Part shown: piece after piece, positions 7,445-16,273 of the stretch
Layout of the letters: each line of letters opens with the position of its first letter
How positions within the stretch are numbered: position 1 is the first letter of the stretch
Source of the DNA: Paulinella micropora
Lineage: Eukaryota; Cercozoa; Imbricatea; Euglyphida
DNA length: 43,307 bases
Direction of reading: 5' to 3'
NCBI GenBank assembly: GCA_009731375.1
Contig: BJOX01000172.1
Location: 424,888 to 468,194, forward strand
The notes under the pieces: generated by a model
Database searches by the model: none
What the model saw: only the letters and a program-made list of their open reading frames with translations
Told to the model about the DNA's origin: nothing
Made by a program: the position numbers and the translations under genes

Positions 7445-10364
7445 TTATAAATCGTCATTTTGGTTATATGGTTTCTTTTTATACCCCATAATAACATTCC
7501 TAAATTTTCGTTGTCGGCCGTCAATAAGTGGCTTGTATATTTCCTTACAATAACCCCTTAAATCGGGGTGATTTTTGATTTTGTCCGCAACAACTTATTA
7601 TTATGAATTTGCCTGTCTCGTTTGGACATATTATCATATAAGTCGCCCAGTTTAAATTCGGCGCACACGTCTTGAATTTGTATACATTCTTTGTCTCCCG
7701 CTTTCTCATACAACTCATTAAACCACATAATATAGTCGTCGCAGTTTCTTAAGTAGTATGAAGAAGCCTTCAACACTATTTCGGGGGTCTCAACTAATTT
7801 ATAGCCCTGTTCAACAAAGTCATTAAATGATTTCGTCAGAATATGAAACAATGATAATTTATAATCGTTAATAAATTCAATAGTTTCATAATATGGATTA
7901 GCCTCGTATATATTGGTCAAATCCGTCAATTTAGTCATTTCTTCTTTTGTTTTAAACAATGTCGGAAATGGAATTACACGCAATCGTCTCGCCACACCCC
8001 CATCTAAATGGTCAATTACTGGAATATCATTTGCTTACATAAACAACGTGCCCACATTCCTTTTTTCTGTGTTTTTTCCATACAATCCACGGGCGACAAT
8101 AGTTTCAGTTCCCGTCAGAGTTTTAATTGAAGACCCTATCAGATTTTTCTTCGCACTCGGTTCAACATACACACACGCTCGTTTATTATGTAAATTCGCT
8201 AAGCCTTGGTTCAAATCGCTTTCTTTTGCTTCCTTTGTTATAATATTGATATGAGCATTAATGTAATATTCACCCAACATCCCACGATATAATTTCGTCA
8301 TTAAAGTATCCTTACCATTACCACCCGACCCCGTCAGAATAAAGAAATATTGGAGTTGTTGCCCATATAGCCCCGTCGCCAACACTTGAAGCAGATAAAC
8401 GAGCACATCGTCATAAGGCATAACTTTTTTTAGAAAATCTCGCAGATTGGTAATTGCTTCATCATTCGGCGGTTTGTAATTATAGCCCACACTCATACAA
8501 ACATAATCATCGGGCTTACCATTACGAAATTCACCTTTTACAAGGTCATATACGCCATTATTAAATCCTACTAAATTTGAAGTAATATCAAACGGATTTT
8601 TTTAAACCGCATATTTCGCTTTTAAGCATTTCACGATACCGCCACGCGGGCTATGGTTTCTTAGTTTAATTATCATTTGCTTTTGCTTTTTCTTATACAT
8701 TTTAATGTTTTCATCGCGTTGCTTCATTTTCCCCTCGTCTGTCTCTTGTTGTTTTTCTTTAATCGCAACACTAATGAGAGCATCCGTAAATATCATCATT
8801 TCATTAAATACGATTGACCCAGAAAGTTATGAAATATATCATCGTCTCCCGCGTCCCATAAGTGTGCATTCGGTGGAAACTCATACACCGCATTGTTGAA
8901 GCAGATAAACCTATTTTTATATTTCGCGTAGATAAATTCCGTATAATCATCGTCATTACCATCCATAAAGGCTTTTGATTTTTCGCGATCATAATTGCCA
9001 TTGTCAGTTGGTTCGGCTACGGGTTCGGGTTCGCGTTCAGCCACTGCTACAGGTTCAACTACGGGTTCAACTACGGGTTCAACTACAGGTTCAACTACGG
9101 GTTCGGATTCTGTTGTTTTCTTAATTAGTTTTTCAAGATAATCAACGGCTTTATATGGTTGCCTTTTATGTTCATACCCGTTTTCTTTAGCCCAGTAAAT
9201 CAATGAGCCGTATTTTAATAACCCTTTTGTTCCAGCATTCCACATTTCAATAATGTCGCCATCACCCGTGAATTTGTCGCTTTGTTTTGAAAATTCAATT
9301 GCTAACGATAAACCCACATCTTTATTGATTGTTTCGCGTTTCAAAGCCTCGCAAGCCTCCGCAGTACAACGGATCGCCCAAAGCACTTTTTGCCAATCAG
9401 TATAATTATCAGCCATAATAGCGGGTATCCATTTCACAACCTCCTTTAATTCGTCAGCGGTCGCGGGTAAATCTTTCAATATGATACTGGAAAAATCAAA
9501 GCAGTCGCCATCAGTTATTTTGTTGTTGTCGGTTGGTGGAATGTCTAACACTTCAAAAGACGCTTCTTCAATCCCGCACACCATAACACACGGCGCCCCG
9601 TATATCATCCGTATTAGCCACTGAGGCGGATTAATCGGCGGATATTTGTCGGGTCGCATTTTCCACTCATACATTTTACCAGACTTAATTGAAGGCGGTA
9701 ATGTTATTTTCCCCCAATCGTTTTTCAAATCCCAGTCCAATTTAATTTCGTGATATTCGTCATTATCATCTCCTTTTAATCGCATGGTCGGGAATTGCAT
9801 CATATTCTTGACATTGGATAAATACGGAAGAAAGATATGATAACCGCCCCCACCAGTTATCGCACGCGGGGCCAGTCTAATAAATGTTTTTGTTTCTTCG
9901 TCGGTTTTGCTAAAGAAGCATAACAACTCTTTGAAAATTTCAACAGAAGTAAATTTAAAGCCTTTGACGGGTTTGTTATCAATATCTAACACGGAGACAT
10001 TTGAAAATATACCAGTTCGCATCCCAATGTTTTCGCCTTGCTTAAATTTCCACGGCTTGTTAAAGTCCGCGTCGTATTTACGGCCGATTTTGCCCACTGG
10101 TATCCCCGTCGGTTTTCCCTTGGTCATTACAATTTTCTCTCGCACAATGGAATAATTAAGAGTATCATAAAGTTCCGCATACTCTCTCACTTTTTCATAA
10201 TGAAGTGGACCATGGTCCCACGGGTTTTTGTTTTCGTCGTTCGTTGCTTTGAATTCATAGACGGCGGGTGTCGTGGTTCCCGTGGTTGTTCCCGCGGTCG
10301 TGGTCGTGATTGTTGTCGTGGTCTCGCTCATATCATCAACCCCTATTATACTATTGTCTGTCAT
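7445..10364 (-). pseudogene. PrimPol-SF3 helicase (D5-like) of copy A, broken in four places
   Basis: By comparison with the intact 979-codon copy C gene, this copy keeps the N-terminal primase-polymerase domain open (stop of the first frame at 8796), then has a one-base deletion near 8820, a nonsense TAA near 8602, another near 8035 and a one-base deletion near 7600. Copy D has the same four lesions. The Walker B region still reads VYVEPS, with the acidic residue that copy C has lost. Sequence from about 9200 to 10364 is identical in the compared stretches to copy C, while sequence below about 9120 follows copy D, including the (VVEP)n repeat length, so the gene is a mosaic. I place the start at the ATG that follows the shared AATTATGTATTAAAGAA leader, 14 codons inside the longest ORF. 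Confidence 0.85.
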
Positions 10365-10421
10365 TTCTTTAATACATAATTCCCATATCTTTGGATAACA
10401 TAACAAAGAAAAAAAATTAAT
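10365..10421 (-). promoter_or_regulatory. Shared leader upstream of primase-helicase (copy A)
   Basis: Reading on the minus strand: AATTAATTTTTTTTCTTTG, a short spacer, CCAAAGATATGGGAATTATG, TATTAAAGAA, then the ATG. The same module precedes the ATG of at least four other element genes (see 11509, 12014, 15056 and 16212). It fixes the start codon and probably holds the promoter. Confidence 0.6.
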
Positions 10422-10434
10422 TTGTTTGCTTGTT

Positions 10435-10647
10435 TTAAATTAACTCATACAATGTTAAAAAATCAGTCAGTTTTGTTTCCCACTCGTTATCATCATATTT
10501 AATTCTTAACAATGGATAATTGTTATTGATACAATATTCATTTTTAATATTGTCATTCTGTTGTTGAATTTCAAAAGCCTTCAATGATTGCTCCTTCGTC
10601 ATTCCACCAAATCGCACGGGCTCATAGTGTTGCATCCCGTCGTATTC
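10435..10647 (-). CDS. C-terminal fragment of the zinc-finger endonuclease (copy A)
   Basis: The last 70 residues of the nuclease domain, reading from YDGMQHYEPVRFGG through the KNEYCINNNYPLLRI motif to the stop, identical to copies B and C. The gene runs into a 10-N gap at 10648, where the zinc finger array would start. It lies just upstream of the primase-helicase, as in the other copies. Confidence 0.8.
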   Translation of the reverse strand, partial: EYDGMQHYEPVRFGGMTKEQSLKAFEIQQQNDNIKNEYCINNNYPLLRIKYDDNEWETKLTDFLTLYELI

Positions 10648-10657
10648 NNNNNNNNNN
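10648..10657. other. Assembly gap (10 N)
   Basis: This join links inverted copy A to the single-copy gene block. The large inverted arrangement of copies A and C depends on this join being right. Confidence 0.95.
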
Positions 10658-10715
10658 AAGGGTCTGGAAGTACAAGTTTGACTTTGTCATTTCGTGGCAC
10701 ATCAACGGATAACAT
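10658..10715 (-). CDS. 5' end of an unidentified gene, cut by gap
   Basis: An ATG at 10715 opens a minus-strand frame reading MLSVDVPRNDKVKLVLPDP up to the gap. Only 19 codons are present, so no family can be named. The 110 bases to the divergent gene at 10827 are extremely AT-rich and would serve as a bidirectional promoter. Confidence 0.35.
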
Positions 10716-10826
10716 TTTGAATGTTATATAATTTCAAATATAAAATTTTCAAAAAAAATTAAATAAATATTAATAAAAGTAATAAATAATTTTTATTAAA
10801 CTTTTTATATATCCATATAATATCAT

Positions 10827-11102
10827 ATGAGTATAATGGGCCGCAAATCAACTGCGCCAAGCATTCAACCACCCAGTGAAACTATAAGAAACCCAGACGG
10901 CACAACAACCTATATTCGCTATTATCCAAAGGCATTAAAAAACGGAAACATCGTTTATAATAAATATGTTCAAACCCTCAAACACGCACCACCACAACAA
11001 AAGACCGCTCAGAAAAAAATAAAGGGTAAAATGGTCAAAGAGATAAAGCCCGCGTTGCTAAATTATAGTGTTGAAGAATTCAATAAGATTAAGTCATTAT
11101 GA
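10827..11102 (+). CDS. Small basic unknown protein
   Basis: 91 residues, rich in lysine, with a Pro-rich start, a segment IRNPDGTTTYIRYYPKALKN and a basic helix around residues 60-75. No catalytic motif or membrane segment. The start is uncertain between the first ATG and the MGRKS methionine three codons later. It stands alone on the plus strand ahead of a minus-strand block. Confidence 0.5.
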   Translation: MSIMGRKSTAPSIQPPSETIRNPDGTTTYIRYYPKALKNGNIVYNKYVQTLKHAPPQQKTAQKKIKGKMVKEIKPALLNYSVEEFNKIKSL

Positions 11103-11166
11103 GAAAATAAACAGATTTTACAATTTGTCAATTAGATAAAAAAGAATCCGTTTTTTATCATGTTTT

Positions 11167-11508
11167 TTATTCTGTTTTTTTCGTCAAAGAATAATATAAA
11201 TCGTTTTTTACAACAGAATAATATTCATCATCATCGTTTTTAATTGTTTTCAACACATTACAATAATATTCAAAAGGAGTAATTTGGAATATCCTTGTTT
11301 CAATTAATGATAAATCTTCAATTCTATTTTTAATTTTTCCTTCTAAGTGTCCAACGTATTTTACATCGTTCAACACATGTCGCATATTTTTCTTTGTCCA
11401 GTGCTCGCGGGCTCCCGTAAATTCACATATCAAATTCACCACTGCCTCAGGAAGTTTGCTTTCGCGCATCAGATAGACATACGCCATTGTATATAAGCGG
11501 TTGCTCAT
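11167..11508 (-). CDS. F-box-like N-terminus, unknown C-terminus (paralogue 1)
   Basis: I choose the ATG at 11508 because it directly follows the conserved leader; the longest ORF starts 20 codons earlier inside that leader. The protein is then 113 residues. It begins MSNRLYTMAYVYLM and contains SKLPEAVVNLICEFTG, a leucine/proline pattern like the beginning of an F-box. The rest is charged with no known motif. The N-terminal 45 residues are nearly the same as in the neighbour at 11586-12013, so the two are tandem paralogues with unrelated C-termini. Confidence 0.55.
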   Translation of the reverse strand: MSNRLYTMAYVYLMRESKLPEAVVNLICEFTGAREHWTKKNMRHVLNDVKYVGHLEGKIKNRIEDLSLIETRIFQITPFEYYCNVLKTIKNDDDEYYSVVKNDLYYSLTKKTE

Positions 11509-11564
11509 TTCTTTAATATATAATTCCATATCTTTGAAACACATAAAGAAAAAAATTAATTCGT
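11509..11564 (-). promoter_or_regulatory. Shared leader upstream of paralogue 1
   Basis: On the minus strand: GAATTAATTTTTTTCTTTAT, then CAAAGATATGGAATTATATA, then TTAAAGAA and the ATG. This is the clearest copy of the module seen before the primase-helicase and zinc-finger nuclease genes. Confidence 0.6.
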
Positions 11565-11585
11565 TCAATGTTTAATGTTGCTTGT

Positions 11586-12013
11586 TTAATGTTGCTTGTT
11601 TTCTTCAATTGTTTTATATGATAAATCAATTAATCTTCTTATATCGTCGCCGTATTTCACATTCTCGGCTTCAGAAGGAGAATAACGGGCTAGCATATAT
11701 AAAAACATTTCTCTATAAAATAATTCTTGTTCCCTGTAAATTCCTCTAAGATTTTTTATATTTTCAATACTTTTGTTAAAGAAGAATAATAATAATTGCT
11801 TTCGTCCGTCAGTTGTTTAACGGGTGTTTTTGTAGAAGAAAGAAGCCTGTCTAATTTCACAATTTGCTCGTTTAAAATTTGTTTCTTCTTCTTCGTCCAT
11901 TGCTCGCGGGGTCCCGTAAATTCGCATATCAAATTTACAACAACCTCGGGCAGTTTGCTTTCGCGCATCAGATAGACATACGCCATCTTGTATATATAAT
12001 ATGTTAATCTCAT
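11586..12013 (-). pseudogene. F-box-like paralogue 2, frameshifted
   Basis: From the ATG at 12013 the frame reads 85 codons with the same MAYVYLMRESKLPE segment as paralogue 1, then closes at 11756. A second frame picks up at the same point and continues (RGIYREQELFYREMFLYMLA) to a stop at 11586. A one-base indel near 11770 in a T-rich stretch would join them into a protein of about 140 residues. Either the gene is broken or the base is a sequencing error. Just beyond the stop, a 14-base direct repeat (GTTTAATGTTGCTT) is present twice. Confidence 0.5.
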
Positions 12014-12071
12014 TTCTTTAATATATAATTCGCATCTCTTTGAATAATTATATATAAGAAAAAAAATATTC
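12014..12071 (-). promoter_or_regulatory. Shared leader upstream of paralogue 2
   Basis: On the minus strand the order is TTTTTTTTCTTA, a short spacer, CAAAGAGATGCGAATTATAT, ATTAAAGAA and the ATG. It matches the leader of paralogue 1 with a few substitutions. Confidence 0.55.
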
Positions 12072-12090
12072 GTTTATATATCCTTATTCT

Positions 12091-12297
12091 ATGTCATCGT
12101 GTGTTTATTGTCGCGCATCTAATATTAATATCATTGTTGAAAATCATACATTTTGTAGCCTTAAGTGTTTAATAACGCATCTATTAAGGAATAACCCAAA
12201 CAATATTTCATCTAATACCAAAACGGAAATATTAGACAACATAAACCCTTATACTATTATCGCCCAGTTCGTTGATAGTGTCATCAACCTCTTTTAA
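12091..12297 (+). CDS. Small FCS-type zinc knuckle protein
   Basis: 68 residues. CVYC near the start and FCSLKCL about 20 residues later give a four-cysteine zinc site of the FCS/MYM-like kind. The same FCSxKCL signature ends the F-box-like protein of copies A, C and D, so this element seems to reuse the knuckle. It reads divergently from paralogue 2 with about 75 bases between starts. Its 3' end overlaps the 3' end of the minus-strand nuclease by about 65 bases. Function unknown; protein or nucleic acid binding is likely. Confidence 0.5.
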   Translation: MSSCVYCRASNINIIVENHTFCSLKCLITHLLRNNPNNISSNTKTEILDNINPYTIIAQFVDSVINLF

Positions 12298-12891
12298 TAT
12301 CCATAACACCAGCGCCTTATTGTATTCAACGAAATATAAATTAATACTCCCATCTACTACCTCGCAAAAAATACAAGTTGATAATTTGGATGAATACATA
12401 TAAATTTGTAATTGGATATGTTCCCATATCTTAATATCATATTTTTTATTGCTCCTTATTTTTACTTCCAAAATTGATTTGAATACATCAAAATTAATAA
12501 TCCCGTCAATTATTCCGTATATACAATATTTTTCATTCATATTGGTTTTCTGTAAAACTTTTGAAAACTTGATGTATTGTATATTTTGCTTAAGTAATTA
12601 ATAACGATTGCTTCGTTCTTGAACCCGTTGCTCAAATGGTCGCCGTGGTCCTTCAATTTAACATACCTTTCATTTTCTACTTTATGGACTTTTCGGCATA
12701 TGTGGTAATTTTCTTTTTTTAATCTCCTTCTTTTTTATATCCTTCTTTTTTATCTTTATTTTTGCTGTTTCCAAATGTGGAAATTTCCTTTTAGCAATTT
12801 CATAGATATATCTTTTTTCGTGTTCGTTCAAAAAAAGAATTTTTGCTATTTCTCCGCGTATATAACTTTCATTTGTTGGTATATTACACAT
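12232..12891 (-). pseudogene. PD-(D/E)XK (YqaJ-like) nuclease spread over three frames
   Basis: The last 102 codons (12540 to 12232) contain GIIDGI, SILEVKIRS and IQLQIYMY: the aspartate, the E-x-K pair and the Q-x-Q motif of lambda-exonuclease/YqaJ-type PD-(D/E)XK enzymes, in the right order. A second frame directly upstream holds HLSNGFKNEAIVINYL, fitting the family's early glutamate motif. A third (12891 to 12682, 69 codons) supplies a basic N-terminus. Two shifts, one near 12720 in a run of A/T and one near 12540, separate the three pieces. Read together they give about 220 residues, a normal size for the family. Enzymes of this type resect DNA ends for recombination, usually with a single-strand annealing protein; none is visible nearby. 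Confidence 0.6.
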
Positions 12892-12970
12892 TTAATAATA
12901 TTTCCGCAAATTCGTCAACATTATTGATTGGCTTCAATATAATAGGATGTGCTGTCTTAATACGATTGTA

Positions 12971-13294
12971 TTATAATTTTACGTATTTCTCAATCAGTTC
13001 ATGTCGGTCGTGTCTGTCTTTCAATAATTGATTTAATGGCATATTTTGGCGTATCATAAAATCTTTTACTCGTTCATATTTTGATAGTATATCATTGTCT
13101 AATATCTCTGTTGTAGTTTCTTCTGCTAGTTCTTCCGCTGTCTCTTTAATATGTGTTATCGGTTCAATAATTTCGCCTTCAACATCTTTCATAGATAATA
13201 GATAAATTAGCCGTTTATTTTCCCGCCGTAATTCCTTAATTTTATCTTTCAAATGTTTTTCGTTGTCTTTATATTTCATTATTGTCTTTGTCAT
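12971..13294 (-). CDS. Coiled-coil protein of unknown function
   Basis: 107 residues. Residues 5-40 form a strong Lys/Glu/Leu heptad helix (KIKELRRENKRLIYLL), followed by an acidic Thr/Glu stretch and a basic C-terminal helix. No zinc or catalytic motif. It is part of a minus-strand run with 12232-12891 and 13347-13649. Confidence 0.5.
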   Translation of the reverse strand: MTKTIMKYKDNEKHLKDKIKELRRENKRLIYLLSMKDVEGEIIEPITHIKETAEELAEETTTEILDNDILSKYERVKDFMIRQNMPLNQLLKDRHDRHELIEKYVKL

Positions 13295-13346
13295 TTTAGC
13301 CTGTTTTTTAGCATTTTCAACTAAAGTTCGGTGTAATAATTTCGTT

Positions 13347-13649
13347 TTATTTATAAATTTTTTTCATTACTACATCATTTTTAGAAACAACATTTTTTAT
13401 ATCCACATTATATTTCATTGTCATTTTCAACGATATTTCTAACAACAAACCCCTTAATAATAAACCGCATTTTGTTCCCTCGCGTATCGTAGTCACAGCG
13501 GGTATTTTATGGATAATAACCTCATAGCCCCCTTTTATGTCGTGTATTTTACCATCATCACGCACGATATATTTATCGTAGGTTGACCGATACATTTTCT
13601 CATATAGATCGGGGTCGTTATAAATACAACTACTTTCACAATCACACAT
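13347..13649 (-). CDS. Unknown small protein, first gene of a minus-strand run
   Basis: 100 residues. Two cysteine-containing positions at the very start (MCDCESSC), then an ordinary alpha/beta-like sequence with YIVRDDGKIHDIKGGYEVII. Family not recognised. The start is preceded closely by TATATAGTATAATATAGA, similar to the TATAGA stretch before the integrase and acidic protein genes of element 2. It lies about 75 bases from a divergent gene at 13726. Confidence 0.5.
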   Translation of the reverse strand: MCDCESSCIYNDPDLYEKMYRSTYDKYIVRDDGKIHDIKGGYEVIIHKIPAVTTIREGTKCGLLLRGLLLEISLKMTMKYNVDIKNVVSKNDVVMKKIYK

Positions 13650-13725
13650 TCTATATTATACTATATAAAAAAACTCATTTCTTTAAAATATATATTAAAG
13701 ATATGGCTTATAATATATAACAAAA

Positions 13726-14067
13726 ATGGATACGCAATTGATTAAGTGTATTTACGGCAACCACAGCAAACCAGAAAATGAATTTGTTGGAAAACGCGGA
13801 CAACGGGTTCGGGCGTGTTCCAATTGTAAGAGAATAAAGGGCAATTCTGTCAAAAAACAATTAACAACACCGCAGAATTATTAAACCGATTAATGAATTT
13901 ATGAAGGACAAAAAAGAAATTAATAAATGTGCTAATTGTCGGGAATATATAAAAGAATGGCGATTGAAGACTAACCATTATGAAAAATATAAGAATATAA
14001 TCGCAATTATAACCGCGAATATATGAAAACTTACAAAAAGAACAAACAAAAGCAATTATTAGAATAA
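13726..14067 (+). pseudogene. Zinc-ribbon-like protein in three frames
   Basis: The first frame starts at 13726 and has a cysteine (KCIYGNH) followed by RACSNCKRIK, the pattern of small viral zinc ribbons with a CxxC after about 20 residues. It closes after 47 codons. A second frame then supplies another CxxC (INKCANCREYIKEWR). A third, after a shift near 13997, gives a basic Tyr/Asn/Lys helix ending KQKQLLE. The pieces are contiguous and in order, so this is one gene with two indels rather than three genes. The upstream sequence TATATTAAAGATATGG is like part of the shared leader. Likely nucleic acid binding. Confidence 0.45.
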
Positions 14068-14132
14068 TATTGAAATTATAGTTTTTTATCACACCAAAAG
14101 ATTATTAAAAAGTATCTAAAGTTTATTATATT

Positions 14133-14616
14133 ATGAGCGACTTCTGCAAGTTGTAAAATTAGAAAACCACATTTACATTATAAGTCATGTCAACGTTGTA
14201 GGGCTTATTTGGCGAACTATGCGGGACGCAAGGAAGCAAATAAAAGATATTATGAAAAAAGGAAATTAAAACAACAGACACAACAAGCGGGCGACGGCTT
14301 TGAACCAAAACCGCTTATAAGGCACGATACGACAGAGTTTGATTTGGATGAATTATTATTAAAGAGCAACGAATTTAATGAACTCAAAACACAATGCGAT
14401 AAATTAAAAAAACGGCAATACAAACAACACGAAAAACATATTATAAATACTGACCAAATAGGAGAATTTATTGCTTATTTACAATGTCAAATTATGAGCC
14501 TTCAAAATTACAGAAGCAACAACAATGAAGAAATTAAAGCAATTAATGACAAATTGAACAAACTTAAAAAAAAAATAAAAATATATATGACATTCTATAT
14601 AAGGCCGTCTGTATAG
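14133..14616 (+). pseudogene. Second zinc-ribbon-like protein with coiled-coil tail, early frameshift
   Basis: The ATG at 14133 starts a frame (MSDFCKL) that stops at once. The next frame reads SCKIRKPHLHYKSCQRCRAY, completing the same two-cysteine-pair layout as the gene before it, then a basic helix (KEANKRYYEKRKLKQQ) and a long charged coiled coil to the stop at 14616. An indel near 14150 explains the break. Only the part from about 14209 is a conventional ORF. The gene is probably a paralogue of 13726-14067 with a longer C-terminus. Confidence 0.45.
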
Positions 14617-14624
14617 GGTGGTCT

Positions 14625-14831
14625 ATGTCGTCTGAGATAAACCAGAAATTCAATCAAATAATTCAAACGATTGAAGACGAAGACGGCACGAAATTATTGA
14701 TATATTTGGATACATTATATTTGTATATTCAAGAAAAAATTAACAATATCATCATTGACAGCCCCGATTTTGAAGCCGATGGATTTTCCAGCAATTCACC
14801 CGTTTCACGAGTTGAAGTTGATGAACAATAA
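14625..14831 (+). CDS. Unknown small acidic helical protein
   Basis: 68 residues, mostly helical with Ile/Leu heptads (KLLIYLDTLYLYIQEKINNI) and an acidic C-terminus. Starts 8 bases after the previous stop and overlaps the next ORF by 11 bases, so it looks co-transcribed with both. No family recognised. Confidence 0.45.
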   Translation: MSSEINQKFNQIIQTIEDEDGTKLLIYLDTLYLYIQEKINNIIIDSPDFEADGFSSNSPVSRVEVDEQ

Positions 14832-15033
14832 GAACCTTATCAACGGCTTATATATCACTTTAAACCAACTCAAAGAAACAGGAAACATAGACGATTACAA
14901 AGAAGTAAGAAATATTATTGACACGGCCGAAGGCTACCATAAAAGGGGTTATCCGTGGCTAATGGACAATGTAATTAACATAAGCAAAAAAATAGATATC
15001 ATAAAAAGAAGAAATAATTTAATTTGTTGCTAA
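14821..15033 (+). CDS. Unknown small protein overlapping its upstream neighbour
   Basis: I use the ATG at 14821, inside the end of the previous gene, because the earlier part of the longer frame runs through that gene. The product is 70 residues, helical, with a basic C-terminus ending in two cysteines. The last 39 bases recur at 18766-18804 after the gap, marking the left edge of the 3.8 kb duplication. Confidence 0.45.
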   Translation: MNNKNLINGLYITLNQLKETGNIDDYKEVRNIIDTAEGYHKRGYPWLMDNVINISKKIDIIKRRNNLICC

Positions 15034-15055
15034 CCAACATTAAACATTGAAGAAC

Positions 15056-15138
15056 GAATTAATTTTTTTCTTTGTTTGATATGGTCAAAGGTAGGCGAAT
15101 TATATATTAAAGGATATAGGAATTATATATTATAAAAT
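15056..15138 (+). promoter_or_regulatory. Shared leader upstream of the zinc-finger endonuclease (copy B)
   Basis: Contains GAATTAATTTTTTTCTTTG, then two successive versions of the AATTATATATTA box, the second ending just before the ATG at 15139. The doubled box distinguishes it from the leaders of the primase and F-box-like paralogues. Identical sequence precedes copy C at 18910. Confidence 0.55.
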
Positions 15139-16203
15139 ATGAGTAATATCATATGCGAATTATGCGATTACGAATGTTCAGAAAATAGCGATTTGAAGAA
15201 ACATATTAAACGAGTTCATGATAAGATTAAAGATTTTCATTGTGATAAATGCACCATGGCTTTTTCAACAAATGGCAATTTGAAGATACACATAAAACGT
15301 GTTCATGATAAAATTAAGGACATTAAATGCGAATTATGTGATTACAAATGTTCAACGGATGGTGATTTGAAAACACATATTAAAATAGTTCATGATAAAA
15401 TTAAAGATTTTCAATGCGATAAATGTGATATGGCTTTTTCAACAAATGGTGATTTGAAGAGACACATTAAAGCAGTTCATAGCGAAATCAAAGATTTTCA
15501 ATGCGATAGATGTGAATACAAATGTTGAACAAATGGCAGTTTGAAGATACATATTAAACAGGTTCATGACAAAATTAAGGATTTTCAATGTGAGCAATGT
15601 AATTATATTTGTTCAACAAATGGCACTTTGAAAACACATATTAAAATAGTTCATAATAAAATTAAGGATGTTCAATGCGATAAATGTGATTATATTTGTT
15701 CAACGAATAGTCATTTGAATACACACATAAAACATGTCCATGACAAAATTAAGGATTTTCAATGTGATACATGCGACATGACTTTTTCAACAAATAGCCA
15801 TTTGAAATCACATGTAAAAGTATGCACAGGTAAAATGAAATGTTCAAGCGGTGAATATAAAATTATGGAAATACTGAAGACATTACATATTGAATACGAA
15901 TATAATTCAAGTCATGCGGTTAAAGGCGTAAATGGTGGAAATCTCCGATGGGATTTTATTATCAAAAATAACGATCGTATTTATTTTATTGAATACGACG
16001 GGATGCAACACTATGAGCCCGTGCGATTTGGTGGAATGACGAAGGAGCAATCATTGAAGGCTTTTGAAATTCAACAACAGAATGACAATATTAAAAATGA
16101 ATATTGTATCAATAACAATTATCCATTGTTAAGAATTAAATATGATGATAACGAGTGGGAAACAAAACTGACTGATTTTTTAACATTGTATGAGTTAATT
16201 TAA
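15139..16203 (+). pseudogene. Eight-finger C2H2 array fused to PD-(D/E)XK endonuclease, with one TGA (copy B)
   Basis: One frame of 354 codons interrupted only by TGA at codon 130 (15526). The N-terminal 240 codons hold eight zinc fingers with a 28-29 residue period (CDKCDMAFSTNGDLKRHIK and similar), joined by a DKIKDFQ-like linker instead of the usual TGEKPF. The eighth ends with cysteine in place of the last histidine. The stop lies in finger 5, where the other fingers have serine (TCA to TGA). The C-terminal 110 codons carry LRWDFII, FIEYDGMQHY and KNEYCINNNYPLLRI, the pattern of VSR-like PD-(D/E)XK nucleases found as homing-type enzymes in large DNA viruses. The domain order makes it a natural zinc-finger nuclease. 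If the TGA is a true stop, fingers 1 to 4 alone would be made from this start. Confidence 0.8.
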
Positions 16204-16211
16204 AACAAGCA

Positions 16212-16273
16212 AACAAATTAATTTTTTTTCTTTGTTATGTTATCCAAAGATATGGGAATTATGTATTAAAGAA
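16212..16273 (+). promoter_or_regulatory. Shared leader upstream of primase-helicase (copy B)
   Basis: AATTAATTTTTTTTCTTTG, spacer, CCAAAGATATGGGAATTATG and TATTAAAGAA lead straight into the ATG at 16274. A longer frame begins at 16232 within this module, but conservation of the module before unrelated genes argues that translation begins at 16274. Confidence 0.6.

Noticed and set aside
10827-15033. Hidden major capsid or ATPase gene among the small ORFs
   Set aside because: I looked for Walker motifs and for frames long enough for a jelly-roll capsid, also when joining frames, and saw none; this is absence by eye only.
15526-15528. Alternative genetic code with TGA as an amino acid
   Set aside because: The other long frames use TGA, TAA and TAG as ends, and the 979-codon gene contains no in-frame TGA, so a code change is not supported by this one codon.
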